DNA of 64,000 nt, taken from positions 1 to 64,000 of the forward strand of contig NZ_BBCG01000017.1 in the NCBI RefSeq assembly GCF_001311925.1, written 5' to 3'. The notes below the pieces were generated by a model that ran no database searches, was not told the origin of the DNA, and saw only the letters and a program-made list of their open reading frames with translations. Every line of letters starts with the position of its first letter. Position 1 is the stretch's first letter. Both the position numbers and the translations under genes were made by a program. Of this stretch, positions 46,212 to 54,856 are shown in pieces. Source of the DNA: Cellulosilyticum ruminicola JCM 14822. GTDB lineage: Bacteria > Bacillota > Clostridia > Lachnospirales > Cellulosilyticaceae.

Positions 46212-47909
46212 TTATCTCCCTATTGTAATCTTCTCCTTCTTTTCATATAATGTGTTATCACACCATACATAATTAACTCTGCCCCACTCTGTAACTGAAC
46301 GAACATCTGGGAAAAACCCCTTACCATTAAAGTTAGCACTTGTATTACAAAGTAATGGAATTCCACTTAACTTTTTATATGCTACTAAAAGTTCCCCAAT
46401 AATTGGATTCTGTTCACGTGTAACAGTTTGTAATCGAGCTGTTCCATCAAGATGACAAATTGCTGGTACACGCTCCTTATATTCTTCTCTTATTCTATGA
46501 TCAAATAACATATAAGGATCCGGTGTACCTGGAATAAATAATTTCGGTGCATCTTCTTCTAAACAAATAGGTGATACTGGTCTATAATATTCCCTTTTTT
46601 TCACTTCATTTAACAATTCTTTCATATAAGTAGGTTCTGCCGTTGCAATAATACTTCTATTTCCTAATGCTCTAGGACCCAATTCAGCACGCCCATTTAA
46701 AAATACAACTGGCTCATTTGTTTCATAAAGTAACTTCGCTAATTCCTCTATTGAACATGATTTTTCTGTCCATCCTTCACAAGCTGTATTTTTTATTACT
46801 TCTGGTCCACTGTATACATTCCAGTCTACATAGGCGTTTCCAGTTTTCTCAAATTGTAAACAACATGCCATACCAATAGCATTACCTGAATCATTAGGAA
46901 ATGGAGAAACATATACCTTTTCAAAAATTCCCTTTTCTCTAATAGCTGAATTCCATTTAATATTTAAAGCACAGCCACCTGAAATACACAAATTTTTGCT
47001 CTCTCTATTGAAACGTTTAATTTTCTTCTCTAACTTTTCAATAAGCATATTTTGTAAATATACATGGAATGAGGCGAGTATATCTTCATCTCTGTACCCC
47101 TTATCATTTGTCATTTCCTTGAATATATTAGCAAATACATTCGCAAATCCCATTGGTGTTGTATAACATTCCTGATATATATTATCAAAGTACTCAAAAA
47201 GTTCTTCCTTAACTTCTCCTAATGCAATATATGCCATTACTTTTCCTGCTATAGATAAACTATCTTTTGCAAAACTTCCTTTTACTTTATATGGTCCATA
47301 ATGTTGTGAAAATATTGTATAAATGTTTCCAATCATTAAGAAGATTGGTCCTAGATTTTCAATCTTTTTAGATTTAGCATCAAAATAATATAATCTAGGA
47401 TACATTCCACCATCCCATACTAAAACATAAGAGCTTTCACCCTTCTTTGCAAAATCACTTGTACTATACGCACTCATAATATGTCCCGCTACATGTAAAT
47501 AACTATAATAGTCACATATTGAATTATTGATCTGTAACCCCTCAAATAATCTGCCTTCTATTACATTAGCGTCTAGTTTACTTTCTTCATATAAATTGAT
47601 ATCAAGTTTGTATGGTACTTCATTATTAAATGCAGAAAGTCTATTACATGTTTCACCGATTTCAAGTCTCGGCTGAATCGCTAATTCATTTTGGTCATTT
47701 CCGCCCCATCCATCAATAACAAAATAGTCTACATCTTTTATTGAATATCCGTATTCAAGAAGTATTTTTTCAATAACTGCTGTATCTTTTATTTCTGTAT
47801 ATCTTGGATTATTGTTTAACTTTTCCATCTCGATACTAAATATCAATTTTCCATCTTCAATTAATGCAATACATCCATCATGCGTTAGCTTTAATCCACA
47901 AATTACCAT
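46212..47909 (-). CDS. O-carbamoyltransferase (NodU/CmcH/TobZ family)
   Basis: This 565-residue protein belongs to the family that makes carbamoyl-adenylate from carbamoyl phosphate and ATP and transfers the carbamoyl group to a hydroxyl. The Kae1-like domain shows ICGLKLTHDGCIALIEDGKL at the start and an HVAGH iron-binding pair near residue 130. The YrdC-like/C-terminal half shows AELGPRALGNRSIIA and a late SANFNGKG. It lies 5 bases before the megasynthase start, so it is clearly part of the cluster. The expected product feature is a carbamate on a hydroxyl, perhaps one introduced by the U32 pair. Confidence 0.92.
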   Translation of the reverse strand: MVICGLKLTHDGCIALIEDGKLIFSIEMEKLNNNPRYTEIKDTAVIEKILLEYGYSIKDVDYFVIDGWGGNDQNELAIQPRLEIGETCNRLSAFNNEVPYKLDINLYEESKLDANVIEGRLFEGLQINNSICDYYSYLHVAGHIMSAYSTSDFAKKGESSYVLVWDGGMYPRLYYFDAKSKKIENLGPIFLMIGNIYTIFSQHYGPYKVKGSFAKDSLSIAGKVMAYIALGEVKEELFEYFDNIYQECYTTPMGFANVFANIFKEMTNDKGYRDEDILASFHVYLQNMLIEKLEKKIKRFNRESKNLCISGGCALNIKWNSAIREKGIFEKVYVSPFPNDSGNAIGMACCLQFEKTGNAYVDWNVYSGPEVIKNTACEGWTEKSCSIEELAKLLYETNEPVVFLNGRAELGPRALGNRSIIATAEPTYMKELLNEVKKREYYRPVSPICLEEDAPKLFIPGTPDPYMLFDHRIREEYKERVPAICHLDGTARLQTVTREQNPIIGELLVAYKKLSGIPLLCNTSANFNGKGFFPDVRSVTEWGRVNYVWCDNTLYEKKEKITIGR

Positions 47910-47926
47910 AAAACTCTACTCCTCCT

Positions 47927-50900
47927 TCATACCACCGCATTACAAAGTAATTTTTCTTGCAGCTTTTTTCTCTGTTTTTTACTTACACTAAACTTATTAT
48001 TAATTAACTGTGCTTGACTTTTTATAGTCCTATTATCAAAGAGTTCTTGAACACTAATACCATCTGTATAAATCTTATTGATTTTTGAGTGTAACTTAAT
48101 TAATAAAATAGAATTTCCACCTAAATAGAAAAAGTCTTTATCAATGCTAATATTTTTTTGATTTAACACTTCTTCCCAAATACCACTAATGGCTACTTCA
48201 ATCTCATTTTCTGGGCCTATAAATATATCCTTTGATTCTTGCTCCATCTTAGGTTGAGGTAATGCTTTTCTATCTATTTTTTGATTAGCTGTAAGTGGCA
48301 TCTTATCAATTAATATAAAGTATGTAGGTATCATATAATTAGGTAAATCTTTAGTTAAAGCTGCTCTTAAAACCTCTATACTTACATTTTTCTTAGATAC
48401 ATAATAAGCACAAATTGCTTTATCCCCATCTGCTGTGTCTTTTATAATGACAGCAGCCTCTTCAACTAGTCCAGATTGAACCATCTTATATTCTATTTCA
48501 CCAAGTTCTATTCGATGTCCACGTATTTTCACTTGAAAGTCTTTTCTGCCGATAAAATGAATACTACCATCTTCAAGCCACATTGCTAAATCCCCTGTTC
48601 GATAAATACGTTCATCTAAGCAGACTGGAGATTGTATAAACTTCTCTTGTGTTAATGCTTCTTTATGATAATAGCCTCTAGAAACACCTTCTCCCGAAAT
48701 ACATAACTCTCCTGGTACACCAATAGGAACAAGTTGATTATGATCCATTATATAAATATGCGTATTTGCTATAGGCTTTCCAATACTTATATCTTGATTT
48801 GCATATACTCTACCTGCTGTAGACCAAATAGTTGTTTCCGTTGGACCATACATATTATATACAGGCACCTCACAAATCTCATTTATACGATTTAATACCC
48901 CTTTAGTAACCGCCTCACCACCAATTAGTAATACCTTAAATTTTTTGAAAGCAGTTATAACTAAGTCATCACAACTAGATAAAATCATATTAATTCGTGA
49001 TGGTGTTGTTTGCATTAGATCTATATCATTATTGATAACTAACTTGGCAAAAGCTGATGGATCCATTTGTTCAAGATGACTAGCTACTACTAATTTAAGT
49101 CCATTTAATAATGGTAAATACATCTCACAGCCAAAAATATCAAATGAAACAGTTGTTATAGAAAGAATTGTCTTAACATCTGTTAAATCAATTGCATTCA
49201 TCATCCCTACTATAAAATTATTAACACTATGATGTTCTATCATTGTTCCTTTAGGTTTGCCTGTAGAACCTGATGTATAAATAAGATAAGCTATATTACT
49301 ATCAGTTACCTGAACAGATGGATTTTCTGCCTGTTCATCTACGACCATTTCCTCTATAATCATGGCATGTATATCAAATGTATGTGCATACTTTTTTTGA
49401 GTTAATAACAATATGGCATTACTATCTTCTAACATATAACTTATACGTTCTTCTGGAAACTCTATATCTATAGGTAAGTAAGCTCCTCCCGCCTTTAAAA
49501 CAGCTAGCAAACCAACTATCATGTCTATAGATCTTTCTATCATGACCCCAACTACACTTTCAGGACCTACGCCTTTTTCAATTAATTGTTTTGCTATACT
49601 ATTCGCTCTATGATTAAGCTGCCTATAAGATAACTCTTGATTTTCAAATACTACTGCTGTTTGCTCTGGATTTTTCTCCACTTGTTCTTCAAATAGTTGT
49701 TGAAGTGTTTTCCCCTTTTGAAATGAGATTTTTGTATTATTAAATTCGTTAGTAAGTTTATGATATTCTACTTTTGATAATAAATTTAGCTCACTTACTT
49801 GTAACTGTGGAGACTCAACTATTTGTTCCAATATCCTAATAAAATGCTCATTAATTCTACTTATTATATTGGATGTATAAACATTACTATCATAGTCATA
49901 TCTTAGTGAAATCTCATCTCTTAGACCTATCTCAAGCGAAAGCTCATAGTTAGATGCCTCCGAAATATAATAGTCATCAATCACCACATTACTGTCTGGT
50001 GCATTAAGTGTCTTAGGTAATGGATAACTCTCTATAATTACGATACTCTTAAATAATTCTTCATCTCTTGCTATCTGGCTTTGAGCCTTGATATCCGTTA
50101 GAGCAGTATACCCATGTTCTGTAATAAGTCTACTTGTCTCTCCCACATGTTGTAATAACTGAAGTATATTTTCATTTTCTTCTATATGTACTTTTAATGG
50201 CACTGTATTAATAAATAATCCCACCATATCTTCCATTCCACGAATCTCTGGTGTTCTACCTGATAAAGTCATTCCAAATATACAGTCTCTTGAAGCGTTA
50301 TATTTCATAAGTAATATTGCCCAAGCACTATATAACAAAGTAGCCGAAGTAACTTCATATTGTTTCGTAAAGTTCGATATTTTATGAGTTAAACTTATAT
50401 CTATTTCCTCATAATAGTGCTTCACTTGACTAATAGTATCACGTTTAGTTTGATTATCTCTGATACTATTAGGAACGCTTTCATCACCTAAATAATCTTT
50501 CCAAAAGTTCATGTCTTCTTGACTATTTTTTTTATATTGCCAGTCTACAAAGTTTCTAAATGAGGTTTTATTTGTGATAGCTATATCTCTTTCTTTTGTA
50601 TAAGCATTATATGCTTCTAGTAACTCTTTCAAAATCACCCCACTACTCCAGCCATCAAATAATATATGATGATTGCTTAAAATCATAATGCACTGTTCTT
50701 GATTTAATTTACAAAATGTTACACGCCAAGGATGCTTTGTAATATCAATCCCTAAGCTTTGATCTTGTGCTTTAATTACTTCAATTTGATTATCTTTTTC
50801 TTCTACTGTACTTAAATCATACTCATAAAATTCTATCTCATATGTCTTAAGTACAATTTGAATTGGATCATTTAATCCTTCCCATCTATAAACTGTTCTA

Positions 50901-51112
50901 AGAATTTCATTATTATTTGCAACATATTGCCATGCATCCTTAAGTTTCTCAATATCAATTACACCTTTAAACGTTACAACTAATTGTTCAAAATAAAGGC
51001 TGCTAGTTACATCATTTAAATAATGAAATAATAAGCCTTGTTGTAGTGGAGTAAGAAGAACTATATCTGCCACATTACTTTTACTTAGTTTATTTCCTTG
51101 TGTATTCTTCAT
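47927..51112 (-). CDS. NRPS elongation module: C - A(Gly-like) - PCP
   Basis: 1061 residues. The condensation domain (~15-440; HHILFDGWS near 145) begins LTPLQQGLLFHYL, a form usual for domains accepting a D-configured donor. That fits delivery from the Asn module with epimerase. The A domain (~465-965; YLIYTSGSTGKPKGT) gives D-I-C-Q-L-G-M-I-W, closest to glycine codes of the D-I-L-Q-L-G type. The carrier (YLGGNSILLIKL, Ser near 1000) is followed by a short basic tail. The start lacks a close Shine-Dalgarno; a hairpin at 51121-51145 intervenes. Confidence 0.88.
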   Translation of the reverse strand: MKNTQGNKLSKSNVADIVLLTPLQQGLLFHYLNDVTSSLYFEQLVVTFKGVIDIEKLKDAWQYVANNNEILRTVYRWEGLNDPIQIVLKTYEIEFYEYDLSTVEEKDNQIEVIKAQDQSLGIDITKHPWRVTFCKLNQEQCIMILSNHHILFDGWSSGVILKELLEAYNAYTKERDIAITNKTSFRNFVDWQYKKNSQEDMNFWKDYLGDESVPNSIRDNQTKRDTISQVKHYYEEIDISLTHKISNFTKQYEVTSATLLYSAWAILLMKYNASRDCIFGMTLSGRTPEIRGMEDMVGLFINTVPLKVHIEENENILQLLQHVGETSRLITEHGYTALTDIKAQSQIARDEELFKSIVIIESYPLPKTLNAPDSNVVIDDYYISEASNYELSLEIGLRDEISLRYDYDSNVYTSNIISRINEHFIRILEQIVESPQLQVSELNLLSKVEYHKLTNEFNNTKISFQKGKTLQQLFEEQVEKNPEQTAVVFENQELSYRQLNHRANSIAKQLIEKGVGPESVVGVMIERSIDMIVGLLAVLKAGGAYLPIDIEFPEERISYMLEDSNAILLLTQKKYAHTFDIHAMIIEEMVVDEQAENPSVQVTDSNIAYLIYTSGSTGKPKGTMIEHHSVNNFIVGMMNAIDLTDVKTILSITTVSFDIFGCEMYLPLLNGLKLVVASHLEQMDPSAFAKLVINNDIDLMQTTPSRINMILSSCDDLVITAFKKFKVLLIGGEAVTKGVLNRINEICEVPVYNMYGPTETTIWSTAGRVYANQDISIGKPIANTHIYIMDHNQLVPIGVPGELCISGEGVSRGYYHKEALTQEKFIQSPVCLDERIYRTGDLAMWLEDGSIHFIGRKDFQVKIRGHRIELGEIEYKMVQSGLVEEAAVIIKDTADGDKAICAYYVSKKNVSIEVLRAALTKDLPNYMIPTYFILIDKMPLTANQKIDRKALPQPKMEQESKDIFIGPENEIEVAISGIWEEVLNQKNISIDKDFFYLGGNSILLIKLHSKINKIYTDGISVQELFDNRTIKSQAQLINNKFSVSKKQRKKLQEKLLCNAVV

Positions 51113-51120
51113 CTTTTAAT

Positions 51121-51145
51121 CGTATGCTATTAACGTTAGCATACG
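51121..51145. promoter_or_regulatory. intergenic hairpin before the C-A-PCP gene
   Basis: CGTATGCTA pairs perfectly with TAGCATACG around a 7-base loop in the 54-base gap between the phosphotransferase-like gene and the C-A-PCP gene. Read on the minus strand, GAAAGGAA lies before the hairpin and the ATG shortly after. Folding could bring the ribosome binding site near the start or limit translation. The T-run expected of a terminator is absent. Confidence 0.5.
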
Positions 51146-51166
51146 TTCCTTTCTACATTATTTGTT

Positions 51167-53584
51167 TTAATCCATCCTTGAAATCAAACGTATTTTCCCA
51201 TTTATACCGTCTAACTCCACAATATCACCATCTTTTAAAAGTGTTGTTGCATCTTTGGCATCATACATTGCCAATACGCCCATTTCCCGAGCAATAATCC
51301 CCATATGATCATAAGGCGAACCCATTTCAAAAATAATTCCTTTAATAGAACTTATTATTTTAATAATGCCCTCATAGTGACAATGTGGTAAAAGTAAAAT
51401 ATACTCTTCTTCAAGTACCTCTTGCATACCGCTTACAATTTTTCCTGTAATTACTTTATTAAGTCCAGATATTGCTTGGATAACTGTTGTTTCATTACTT
51501 TTTCTTAATACTGTTTCTTCAGTAACTTCCTCTTTTCCTAATTGAATTAGAGGATACATTTTTCTTTGTTTTCTATAAATCACTTTTCTTTCATGAACAA
51601 CTTCCTTCATATCTCTTGATTTAATAAGTAAGTTCTTAACTTCTTCCAACCTTAAATAATAAATATCTTTCTTATCTTTAATTACATTTTCTTGTACTAA
51701 TATATTTGCTGCTTCCTCTAATGCAAGATATAAATAACTTCTATACATTCTTTCCATAAAGTGATTATGATTATCATTTGTTAAAAATGCAGCTTCAGCT
51801 ACTTTTAATTTTTCTCTAAACCAAGTCACTTCTTGCTCAGTAAGTTGACTCTCTATTTCCTTTTTTAAGCATTCCTTATTTTGTTTAGTCTTCAAGATAG
51901 AGTTTTCAAAAACATTAAAATCTAACTTTAACATCTCTCTAATACTTTGAATAACACGTTCAGGTGCTTTATATAAAATAGGATAAATAACTGCATCCAT
52001 ACCTGCATCACACATGCCATACTCAAATAAATAGTTTTTAATGACTGTTAAAAGTAATTTAGCTTCACTTAACTCTTCCTTAATTTTATTAAGTCTTCCA
52101 TATAATAGATAATTACTACTACAGTTTTTAAACATATCTGCAAGTACTGGACTAGCTTTTACAAGCTTGGCCATTTCAAAAAGATATTTTCTTTCTTTTT
52201 GTAATAAACTTTCTCCATAAATGAGATCATAGTAATTTTCTACATCTAATTGTGAAAATTTACTTACTAATTCTTCATAAAATGTATCTACGTAAAAACT
52301 GCCATGCGTTGCAAGCCAATGATGTTCCCAACTATATTCTAAATAATCTACTGCTAAATTTAGATATTGTGCAACTTCATGTTTACATAATGCTTTATCT
52401 CTATACTTTTCAAGCTGAGTGAGCCTTTTTCTTAATTCAGGTAAAACTACTTCATCAAATACATTTTTATTACACTCACCAAAGCTTTTTATATACTCTT
52501 CAAAGGCTAATCTTTTTTCTTTGGCATGCTCTAATACTTTAGTTCTCACATAGGAAAAACCATTAATTATTTTATGTTCAACATATGTATGGAGTCTAAA
52601 TACTGTACTTTCAGCTCCCTTTGCTACTTGGTCTGATTCAATACTTATAATATCTTGCATAAAAGGTAATAAAGGTTCTTGAAATTCTCCTAATTTCCAA
52701 CCTGATTCACTCTCTATTTCACTTTTATATTCTACTGGAAAGTCTTTTGTCTTAAATGTTGTAATACTTCTAGCCTGAAGTATACATACTTTACCATTTA
52801 GAAGTGTCCATTCTATATCTTGATAGTCTTGTTTAATTTTCTCTATTTGCATTACTACCTTTACCAATTGACTTAACGCTTCAGGTGAAAGCACATGATT
52901 TTCTAAGCCACATAAAACTGATTGAGTTCTTTTATTAATTTTATAAAGTGCAGAAGCATATTCACCACCTACAAAATTAGCACATTCACCTTCTGTAGCA
53001 CTAATACAAATAACTTCCTCATTCATTTCAACTGTATCTGCTGTAAACGCCACACCAGAAACCTGTCCTGGTAAATACTCTTGAAATACAATTGCCATTT
53101 TGAGTAATTCAAAATTGTACTCATTCTTAAGCATAAAATCTATTACATGATCGCTGAATAAGGATGCATATACTTTTTTAATTGCTTCATCAATTGCTTC
53201 ATATGTATCAAGATTGATATAAGATTCAAACATACCTGCCATACTATGTATTTCTCCATCTTCACATATTGCTGAAGAACGAATTACAAATTTTTTCACA
53301 CCCTGACTTTGCATCTGCTGAGTGGTTTGTTCTAATTTTCTTTTCATATGAGGCGGTATACATCCATTAAGAATACGTTCTTGTAACTCTAAATTAGACG
53401 AAATATAGTATTCATACATACATTCAATTTGATTGTATTCTAAATACTTTTCAAACTCATCTATTGAGATAATATAACCTTCTGGCACAAAAATACCTTG
53501 TCTTTTTAGTTGATTTAAGCTATTTCCTTTTCCTCCTAACAATAATTCTCCTACATTACTAAATTCACCTATTTTATAAAACAT
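51167..53584 (-). CDS. PEP-synthase/rifampin-phosphotransferase-like protein
   Basis: 805 residues. Residues ~1-285 are a PPDK/PEP-synthase ATP-grasp domain (LGGKGNSLNQLKRQGIFVPE, FVIRSSAICED, QEYLPGQVSGVAFTAD, DIEWTLLNGKVCILQARSIT). Residues ~285-720 are a helical middle region. The C-terminal ~80 residues are a swivelling phosphohistidine domain (MGSPYDHMGIIAREMG, His ~760). There is no PEP-binding TIM barrel. This order and length match rifampin phosphotransferase rather than PEP synthase, so an ATP-dependent phosphotransfer onto a small-molecule hydroxyl is plausible, for self-protection or tailoring. It lies in the biosynthetic operon just after the exporter. Confidence 0.82.
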   Translation of the reverse strand: MFYKIGEFSNVGELLLGGKGNSLNQLKRQGIFVPEGYIISIDEFEKYLEYNQIECMYEYYISSNLELQERILNGCIPPHMKRKLEQTTQQMQSQGVKKFVIRSSAICEDGEIHSMAGMFESYINLDTYEAIDEAIKKVYASLFSDHVIDFMLKNEYNFELLKMAIVFQEYLPGQVSGVAFTADTVEMNEEVICISATEGECANFVGGEYASALYKINKRTQSVLCGLENHVLSPEALSQLVKVVMQIEKIKQDYQDIEWTLLNGKVCILQARSITTFKTKDFPVEYKSEIESESGWKLGEFQEPLLPFMQDIISIESDQVAKGAESTVFRLHTYVEHKIINGFSYVRTKVLEHAKEKRLAFEEYIKSFGECNKNVFDEVVLPELRKRLTQLEKYRDKALCKHEVAQYLNLAVDYLEYSWEHHWLATHGSFYVDTFYEELVSKFSQLDVENYYDLIYGESLLQKERKYLFEMAKLVKASPVLADMFKNCSSNYLLYGRLNKIKEELSEAKLLLTVIKNYLFEYGMCDAGMDAVIYPILYKAPERVIQSIREMLKLDFNVFENSILKTKQNKECLKKEIESQLTEQEVTWFREKLKVAEAAFLTNDNHNHFMERMYRSYLYLALEEAANILVQENVIKDKKDIYYLRLEEVKNLLIKSRDMKEVVHERKVIYRKQRKMYPLIQLGKEEVTEETVLRKSNETTVIQAISGLNKVITGKIVSGMQEVLEEEYILLLPHCHYEGIIKIISSIKGIIFEMGSPYDHMGIIAREMGVLAMYDAKDATTLLKDGDIVELDGINGKIRLISRMD

Positions 53585-53617
53585 TATTAAATCATATGAT
53601 ACTCATACTATTTGAGA

Positions 53618-54856
53618 TCATACAGTCTCCTTTTCACTGATATTAATTAATAACGCACATAATACAATACATATTCCTGCAACAACATATGAACCTGTTA
53701 ACATAAAGTCTCCTAATAAACCAAAGACCAAATATGAAAATAATACACCTAAATTACTAATCGCACCAACAACAGAAATAACTCTTCCTATAATTCCTCG
53801 TTCACAATTAATCTGTATATATGAAAAATATGTATTATCAAAGCACACAGTAAATGCCCCAAAAAAGAATGATAAGATGAAGATAATTGGATTAAAGAAA
53901 ATAGATACAGGTGTAAGTAATACAATTCCACCTAATAAAATAATATATAATCTCATATATTTTAAATGCGTCATATCTTTCTTATGTATCATCATTAAAA
54001 CAATACCTACACAGATTCCACCTGCTGATTCCATTGCCAACGTAATTGAATAGTAATTAACAACACAATGTAATACATTGTTTATAAATAACGGATTTAA
54101 AAATGTAAATGCTGTAAGGAATATATTAGCAATAGATGCACCTATTAATAATCTTCTAAGCCTTAGATCTTTAAAAATGTATACAAATCCTTGTTTCATA
54201 TCTTCTTTTATGACACCTAGATTAAAGGTGGACTTTTTATCTTGTACAAACTCATAAGAAATAAACATTTCTGATATAGCTGAAGCAAAAAAGGAAACTC
54301 CATTTATAATAAATGCACCACCAACTCCGATAAATGGAACTGATAATATAGCTGCACCCATTAAAGGTCCAATAACTTTAATAATTCCTGAGGTAGTTGA
54401 AAAAATAGAATTTACTCTTAAAATATCATCATGGTCTACTAAAATTGGAATTAATGATCTAATCGTTGGACCAAACAAAGATTTACTTACCCCTAGAGCA
54501 AAAGAAATTAAAAGTATCATCTGCAAATTAAGATGCCCACTACAAGTCATTATTCCCATTGCTAGTGACGCCAACCCTGATAAAATATCTGATATTACGA
54601 TAATATATTTCTTATTATAGCGATCTCCTATAACCCCACCTAATAAACTCATAAATACTGCTGGAAAAAGTGTTGCTACCATTACATATCCTGTATACTT
54701 GGAGCTACCATACTTTTCTACCAGCCACCATATTAATGCTACATCAAATATGGCATTACCTATTTTTGAAATGGCATTACCTAATATAATTAAAATTATA
54801 TTTTTCGTAATTTTTATATGCCCTACTTTTTTATTATTATCTATCATAAATCCCAT
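53618..54856 (-). CDS. MFS efflux transporter
   Basis: The start is taken at the ATG at 54856, 12 bases after AGGAGG; the frame is open to 54883. The ~412-residue product has about 12 transmembrane helices. It carries the MFS signature loop GDRYNKKYIIVISD between helices 2 and 3 and resembles macrolide-efflux/enterobactin-exporter (MFS_3) proteins. It overlaps the upstream C25-like gene by 13 bases, showing translational coupling. It probably exports the natural product, or its inactive precursor. Confidence 0.85.
   Translation of the reverse strand: MGFMIDNNKKVGHIKITKNIILIILGNAISKIGNAIFDVALIWWLVEKYGSSKYTGYVMVATLFPAVFMSLLGGVIGDRYNKKYIIVISDILSGLASLAMGIMTCSGHLNLQMILLISFALGVSKSLFGPTIRSLIPILVDHDDILRVNSIFSTTSGIIKVIGPLMGAAILSVPFIGVGGAFIINGVSFFASAISEMFISYEFVQDKKSTFNLGVIKEDMKQGFVYIFKDLRLRRLLIGASIANIFLTAFTFLNPLFINNVLHCVVNYYSITLAMESAGGICVGIVLMMIHKKDMTHLKYMRLYIILLGGIVLLTPVSIFFNPIIFILSFFFGAFTVCFDNTYFSYIQINCERGIIGRVISVVGAISNLGVLFSYLVFGLLGDFMLTGSYVVAGICIVLCALLINISEKETV

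Noticed and set aside
51167-53584. Canonical PEP synthase or pyruvate phosphate dikinase
   Set aside because: The PEP-binding TIM barrel that should follow the phosphohistidine domain is absent, and the phosphohistidine domain is C-terminal as in rifampin phosphotransferase.
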